Shown: positions 59,592-64,000 of the stretch, piece after piece
Numbering within the stretch: the first letter of the stretch is position 1
Layout: every line of letters starts with the position of its first letter
DNA from: Hydrogenophaga sp.
Lineage (GTDB): Bacteria > Pseudomonadota > Gammaproteobacteria > Burkholderiales > Burkholderiaceae_C
Reading direction: 5' to 3'
NCBI GenBank assembly: GCA_016741995.1
Contig: JACVCO010000005.1
Location: 148,302 to 212,301 of the forward strand
Length of the DNA stretch: 64,000 nt
Notes under the pieces: model-generated
What the model was told of the DNA's origin: nothing
The model's database searches: none
What the model saw: only the letters and a program-made list of their open reading frames with translations
Made by a program: the position numbers and the translations under genes

Positions 59592-60179
59592 TCAGATCTC
59601 GTCGAGGCGCGACTCAGGCGCCAGCCCGGCCGACTGCACGAGTTCCGGCAGCAGCGCGTCCACATCCGGTGATACGCGCATCAGGTCCATCTGCCACTCG
59701 CCCATGAACTGCGCCTGCACGCTGTTGCGCAGAAAACCCAGCAAGCCGTCGTAGTAGCCGTCCACGTTGAGCAGGCCCACGGGCTTGTCGTGGTATCCGA
59801 GCTGGCGCCAGGTCCAGACCTCGAAAAACTCCTCGAAGGTGCCGATGCCGCCGGGCAGGGCCAGAAAGGCGTCGGCGCGCTCGGCCATCAGGCGTTTGCG
59901 TTCGTGCATGGTGTCCACCACGTGCAGTTCGCTGCAGCCGTGGTGCGCCCATTCCTTTTCGACCAGGGCCTTGGGGATCACACCCACCACGCGCCCGCCA
60001 GCCTGCAAGGTGGTGTCGGCCACCAGCCCCATCAAGCCGTTGCGCCCGCCGCCGTAAACCAGTTGGCCACCGCGTTGGCCGATCCAGCGGCCCACGGCGC
60101 GCGCGGCGTCGGCGTAGGCGGGTTGCGCGCCCGGGCGCGAGCCGCAGTAGACGCAGAGGGAAAAACTGGGTTCGCTCAT
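59592..60179 (-). CDS. LOG-family (TIGR00730) protein, possible cytokinin riboside 5'-monophosphate phosphoribohydrolase
   Basis: 195 residues. The family motif PGGIGTFEE is at 109-117, preceded by GGGRNGLMG (43-51) and MHERK (91-95). LOG enzymes cleave nucleoside 5'-monophosphates at the base; in bacteria the physiological substrate is mostly unsettled, though some are nucleotide N-glycosidases. Its ATG shares a base with the dgkA stop (TGATG), so it is translated in series with dgkA and the RDD gene. It ends 9 bp from convergent glnB. Confidence 0.9.
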   Translation of the reverse strand: MSEPSFSLCVYCGSRPGAQPAYADAARAVGRWIGQRGGQLVYGGGRNGLMGLVADTTLQAGGRVVGVIPKALVEKEWAHHGCSELHVVDTMHERKRLMAERADAFLALPGGIGTFEEFFEVWTWRQLGYHDKPVGLLNVDGYYDGLLGFLRNSVQAQFMGEWQMDLMRVSPDVDALLPELVQSAGLAPESRLDEI

Positions 60180-60577
60180 CACGATGCCGGCCCGAAATGC
60201 ATCCACAGCGCAGCCAGCCAGGTACCGGCGCACAACAACAGACTCAGCAACACCGCGGCGCTGCCCATGTCCTTCGCGCGCTTGGAGAGCGCGTGCCATT
60301 CGGGGCCGATGCGGTCGATCGCGGTTTCGATGCCGGTGTTGAGCAGCTCCACCACCATCACCAGCACCACGGTGCCGATGAGCAGGGCGGTCTCCACCCA
60401 GGTCTGACCGACCCAGAACGCCAGTGGCACCAGCACGAAGGCGGCCAGGGCTTCCTGGCGAAAAGCGGTTTCGCCCCAGCCGGCACGCAGGCCGGCCAGC
60501 GAATAGAACAGCGCATGCCAGACGCGGCTGAGGCCGGTGCGGCGCTTCTGCGGGTTGACGTCGTCGTCGGGGGTCAT
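60179..60577 (-). CDS. dgkA: Diacylglycerol kinase (DgkA)
   Basis: 132-residue integral membrane kinase that recycles diacylglycerol to phosphatidate. The typical segments are FRQEALAAFVL near 42-52, and VVELLNTGIETAIDRIGPEWHALSKRAKDMGSAAV near 78-112, which contains the active-site Glu and Asn residues. Three membrane helices are predicted at about 45-65, 68-90 and 110-128. It overlaps the upstream RDD gene by 4 bp and is coupled to the LOG gene downstream. Confidence 0.93.
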   Translation of the reverse strand: MTPDDDVNPQKRRTGLSRVWHALFYSLAGLRAGWGETAFRQEALAAFVLVPLAFWVGQTWVETALLIGTVVLVMVVELLNTGIETAIDRIGPEWHALSKRAKDMGSAAVLLSLLLCAGTWLAALWMHFGPAS

Positions 60578-61119
60578 GCCTTGGCGCGCCTGGGCTTGTC
60601 GGCCGGTGCGTGGTGTACCAGGCGCGTGCCGGCCAGTGCGTCGTGCAGGAACTGGCGTTGCGCGTGAAAGCGCGACAGCAGGGCATAGACCACCACCCAG
60701 CCGAGCAACAGCACGACGAGTTCGCCACCCTGCGCACCCACCACCCAGCTCAAACCCAGGGGAGGCAACAGCCACAGCCAGCTGAGCGCGTAGCGCATCA
60801 GGGCGCGCCACTGGCTGATGGCGTGCCCGTGGGCATCGACGACGCGGATGTTCCAGGTCTTCTGGGCCAGCGTCTGGCCCTTGTGCCAGAACCAGGTGAA
60901 GTAGATGCCGAACACCACGAACAGGAAACCCTGCAGCGGGTGGCGGTTCTCCAGCGCGTGGCGCTGCTGGGTGAGGGCGGAAAACAGGTAGCCGGCGATG
61001 AAGACGACACCGAACATGAGCATGCCTTCATAGAGCCAGCAGGCCATGCGGCGGCGCAGCGAAGGGGCGGTGAGGTCGGGGCGGTCGGCGGCGCCGGAGG
61101 CAGGGGCGTCGAGGGTCAT
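60574..61119 (-). CDS. RDD-family membrane protein
   Basis: 181 residues. The RDD-type domain covers about 22-165 with hydrophobic helices at about 33-52, 67-85 and 115-150. Features are APSLRRRMACWLYEGMLMFGVVF at the start and GQTLAQKTWNIRVVDAHG, typical of RDD proteins. The function is unknown, although some family members act in ion transport or stress. It is first in the RDD-dgkA-LOG operon and divergent from ilvB. Confidence 0.86.
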   Translation of the reverse strand: MTLDAPASGAADRPDLTAPSLRRRMACWLYEGMLMFGVVFIAGYLFSALTQQRHALENRHPLQGFLFVVFGIYFTWFWHKGQTLAQKTWNIRVVDAHGHAISQWRALMRYALSWLWLLPPLGLSWVVGAQGGELVVLLLGWVVVYALLSRFHAQRQFLHDALAGTRLVHHAPADKPRRAKA

Positions 61120-61201
61120 GTGAGGGCTTGCAGAGAGGCCGGAATTGTCGCATTCCCGCCTGAGGCCGACGAAATGCCGGGCGGGGCATTTGCTGCAGTG
61201 C

Positions 61202-61207
61202 CATAAT
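61202..61207 (+). promoter_or_regulatory. Candidate -10 (CATAAT) of the ilvBNC operon
   Basis: GC-CATAAT-CGCC lies 154 nt before the ilvB ATG in the 242-bp RDD-ilvB gap, giving a leader of about 150 nt. No -35 is distinct. A leader this long is compatible with attenuation-type control. Confidence 0.4.
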
Positions 61208-61297
61208 CGCCGGCTTCCGTCATCACAAGGCAAACGGATCAGGGTCCGGCGGGTATTCGTTCCGCTCATGGCCACTGGTCTCAAGTCCCGAAGTCGC

Positions 61298-61333
61298 CCC
61301 ACAAGGGTGGGCCAAGGGGCACCCAAGGTTTTT
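61298..61333 (+). other. Mutually exclusive small hairpins and U-run in the ilvB leader
   Basis: CCCAC (61298-61302) can pair with GTGGG (61307-61311); alternatively GGGTG (61305-61309) can pair with CACCC (61320-61324), followed by AAGG and TTTTT (61329-61333). The two 5-bp stems exclude each other, as in an attenuator, but they are short. No leader peptide rich in Ile, Leu or Val is obvious. Confidence 0.3.
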
Positions 61334-61361
61334 CGTCAGAGAAATTCTCGAAAGGTTGATC

Positions 61362-63140
61362 ATGGACATCTCCAAGGCCGAGCTGGCCTCGGCAGCGGCC
61401 GCCCAATCCGGCCAGTCTCCCCTCGAACTCCGCGGCGCGGAAATCCTCGTCAAAGCCCTGCAGGCCGAAGGCGTCAAGTACGTCTGGGGCTACCCGGGCG
61501 GTGCCGTGCTGCACATCTACGACGCGTTCTACAAGCAGGAAACCATCCAGCACGTGCTGGTGCGCCATGAACAGGCCGCCGTTCACGCGGCCGATGGTTA
61601 TGCCCGTGCCACCGGCGACGTCGGCGTGGCGCTGGTTACGTCGGGCCCCGGGCTGACCAACGCGGTGACCGGTATCGCCACCGCGTACATGGACAGCATC
61701 CCGATGGTGATCATCTCGGGCCAGGTTCCCACGCCCGCCATCGGCCTGGATGCCTTCCAGGAATGCGACACCGTCGGTATCACGCGTCCCATCGTCAAGC
61801 ACAACTTCCTGGTGAAGGACGTGCGGCAGATGGCCGAGGTGATGAAGAAGGCCTTCCACATCGCCCGTTCCGGCCGCCCCGGCCCGGTGGTGGTGGACAT
61901 CCCCAAGGACGTTTCGTTCAACAAGACCGCCTGGACGGGTTACCCCGAGAGCGTGACCATGCGCTCGTACAACCCGGTGCGCAAAGGCCACAGTGGCCAG
62001 ATCCGCAAGGCGCTGCAACTGCTGCTCAATGCCAAGCGGCCGTACATTTACACGGGTGGCGGCGTGCTGCTGGGCAATGCCACCGAAGAGCTTCGCACCC
62101 TGGTCGACATGCTCGGCTATCCGGTGACGAACACGCTCATGGGCCTGGGTGCCTACCCGGCAAGCGACCGCAAGTTCCTGGGCATGCTGGGCATGCACGG
62201 CACGATCGAAGCCAACAACGCCATGCAGAACTGCGACGTGCTGCTGGCCGTGGGCGCGCGCTTCGATGACCGCGTGATCGGCAACCCCAAGCATTTCGCG
62301 CAGAACGAACGCAAGATCATCCACATCGACATCGACCCGTCGAGCATCTCCAAGCGCGTGAAGGTCGATGTGCCCATCGTGGGCGACGTGAAGGACGTGC
62401 TCACCGAGCTCATCCACATGGCCCGCGAGACGCCGCAACGCGTTGACGAGAAATCCCTCGCCGACTGGTGGAAGACGATCGAGGGTTGGCGTTCGCGCGA
62501 TTGCCTCAAGTACGACCGCGGCAACCAGGACGTCATCAAACCGCAGATGGTCGTCGAGACCCTGTGGAACATGACCAAGGACGCCGAGACCTACATCACA
62601 TCCGATGTCGGCCAGCACCAAATGTGGGCCGCCCAGTACTACCGGTTCGACGAGCCGCGGCGCTGGATCAACTCCGGCGGCCTGGGCACCATGGGCGTGG
62701 GCATTCCCTATGCCATGGGCATCAAACTGGCCAAGCCCGAGGCCGAGGTGTTCTGCATCACTGGCGAAGGCTCGGTGCAGATGTGCATCCAGGAGCTGTC
62801 CACCTGCCTGCAGTACAACACCCCGATCAAGGTGGTGTCGCTCAACAACCGCTACCTGGGCATGGTGCGCCAGTGGCAGGAGATCGAATACTCCGGCCGC
62901 TACAGCCACAGCTACATGGACGCGCTGCCCGACTTCGTGAAGCTGGCCGAGGCCTATGGCCACGTGGGTATGCTGATCGAACGCCCGCAGGATGTGGAGC
63001 CCGCGCTGCGCGAAGCGCGCAAGCTCAAGGACCGCACGGTCTTCATGGACTTCCGCACCGACCCGACCGAGAACGTCTTCCCGATGGTTCAGGCCGGCAA
63101 GGGCATCACCGAGATGCTGCTCGGTTCCGAAGACCTTTGA
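61362..63140 (+). CDS. ilvB: Acetolactate synthase large subunit
   Basis: 592-residue ThDP- and FAD-dependent enzyme making acetolactate and acetohydroxybutyrate for Val, Leu and Ile. ATG 61362 is preferred over an in-frame TTG at 61356. Catalytic Glu70 is in HEQAAVHAADGYARATG. The ThDP/Mg motif is GEGSVQMCIQELSTC...NN: residue 469 is Glu where the textbook motif has Asp (GDGS). I believe GEGS is usual in betaproteobacteria, so this is likely a lineage trait. It is followed by ilvN and ilvC. Confidence 0.95.
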   Translation: MDISKAELASAAAAQSGQSPLELRGAEILVKALQAEGVKYVWGYPGGAVLHIYDAFYKQETIQHVLVRHEQAAVHAADGYARATGDVGVALVTSGPGLTNAVTGIATAYMDSIPMVIISGQVPTPAIGLDAFQECDTVGITRPIVKHNFLVKDVRQMAEVMKKAFHIARSGRPGPVVVDIPKDVSFNKTAWTGYPESVTMRSYNPVRKGHSGQIRKALQLLLNAKRPYIYTGGGVLLGNATEELRTLVDMLGYPVTNTLMGLGAYPASDRKFLGMLGMHGTIEANNAMQNCDVLLAVGARFDDRVIGNPKHFAQNERKIIHIDIDPSSISKRVKVDVPIVGDVKDVLTELIHMARETPQRVDEKSLADWWKTIEGWRSRDCLKYDRGNQDVIKPQMVVETLWNMTKDAETYITSDVGQHQMWAAQYYRFDEPRRWINSGGLGTMGVGIPYAMGIKLAKPEAEVFCITGEGSVQMCIQELSTCLQYNTPIKVVSLNNRYLGMVRQWQEIEYSGRYSHSYMDALPDFVKLAEAYGHVGMLIERPQDVEPALREARKLKDRTVFMDFRTDPTENVFPMVQAGKGITEMLLGSEDL

Positions 63141-63146
63141 CCCCGC

Positions 63147-63168
63147 GGGCCGGTGGCGACACCGGCCC
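63147..63168 (+). other. Strong GNRA-loop hairpin after ilvB
   Basis: GGGCCGGTG (63147-63155) pairs perfectly with CACCGGCCC (63160-63168) across the GCGA tetraloop. It begins 6 nt after the ilvB stop. No U-run follows, so it is probably a stabilising or attenuating element rather than a full terminator. Confidence 0.6.
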
Positions 63169-63200
63169 ATTCCCTCAAGTCGAATCTATTGCCCGCCGAG

Positions 63201-63222
63201 CCCGTGCATTACCGTGCACGGG
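63201..63222 (+). other. Second hairpin, just upstream of the ilvN ribosome-binding site
   Basis: CCCGTGCA (63201-63208) pairs perfectly with TGCACGGG (63215-63222) around TTACCG. Outer CCGCC/GGCGG pairs may extend it. It ends about 13 nt before GAGGAAG, the ilvN Shine-Dalgarno sequence (63237-63243). Confidence 0.55.
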
Positions 63223-63250
63223 GGAGGGCGGCGAAAAGAGGAAGCTGCAT

Positions 63251-64000
<750 letters not shown>

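Overview
This 64 kb window looks like an ordinary, densely packed stretch of chromosome from a high-GC betaproteobacterium. The order Burkholderiales, family Comamonadaceae (Hydrogenophaga- or Acidovorax-like) is my best inference. The grounds are strong GC bias at third codon positions, a Bug-type substrate-binding protein at the left edge, the PrpE type, the odhA-odhB-lpdA-zapE order, the run rlmN-pilF-rodZ-like-ispG-hisS-yfgM-bamB-der-hfq-hflX-hflK-hflC-yjeT-hisZ-purA, and K+-independent-type HppA. I see no prophage, insertion sequence, CRISPR array, rRNA or tRNA, and no gap between genes longer than about 275 bp.

Layout. 1-5.3 kb: end of a Bug-family binding protein, an NlpC/P60 endopeptidase, a TetR regulator, an isochorismatase-fold hydrolase, propionyl-CoA synthetase and an ArsR-type regulator. 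5.4-12.2 kb: the 2-oxoglutarate dehydrogenase operon (odhA, odhB, lpdA) with the ZapE ATPase. 12.2-18.8 kb: PP2C phosphatase, an iron-sulfur DinG/XPD-type helicase, BamD, RluD, ScpB and RluB. 18.8-28 kb: ndk, rlmN, a pilus lipoprotein, a RodZ-like protein, ispG, hisS, yfgM, bamB and der. 28-36.7 kb: hfq, hflX, hflK, hflC, a DUF2065 protein, hisZ, purA, a phosphoribosyltransferase, a cystathionine beta-lyase-type enzyme and a small lysine-rich protein. 36.7-44.1 kb: mnmH, a GDSL esterase, an ABC ATPase, rlmB, a sirtuin, glnD and map. 44.3-51.6 kb: purL, a phytanoyl-CoA dioxygenase-like protein, a DUF808 membrane protein, and a PF10118 hydrolase divergent from a TetR regulator. 51.6-54.5 kb: the two pyrophosphatases hppA and ppa, back to back. 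54.5-59.6 kb: a bactofilin / tail-anchored protein / FemAB-like cluster, nadE, an asparaginase and glnB. 59.6-64 kb: a LOG-family protein, dgkA, an RDD protein, then ilvB, ilvN and the start of ilvC.

The genes serve central carbon and nitrogen metabolism (OGDH, GlnD/PII, NadE, branched-chain amino acid synthesis), translation and RNA modification, outer-membrane assembly (BamB, BamD), membrane proteolysis control (HflK/HflC) and pyrophosphate turnover.

I found no convincing undescribed defence or mobile system. The points most worth a second look are regulatory and architectural: seven genes whose -10-like hexamer lies only 5-8 nt before an ATG with no Shine-Dalgarno sequence, three of them sharing nearly the same sequence (suggesting leaderless mRNAs); a 12+12 bp perfect palindrome between the tetR gene at 50989 and the PF10118 hydrolase; two divergent gene pairs whose ATG codons share one CATG; strong hairpins between odhA and odhB and between ilvB and ilvN; and a compact bactofilin/tail-anchored protein/FemAB-like operon. 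Start codons of rluD, bamD and the helicase are uncertain and are flagged.
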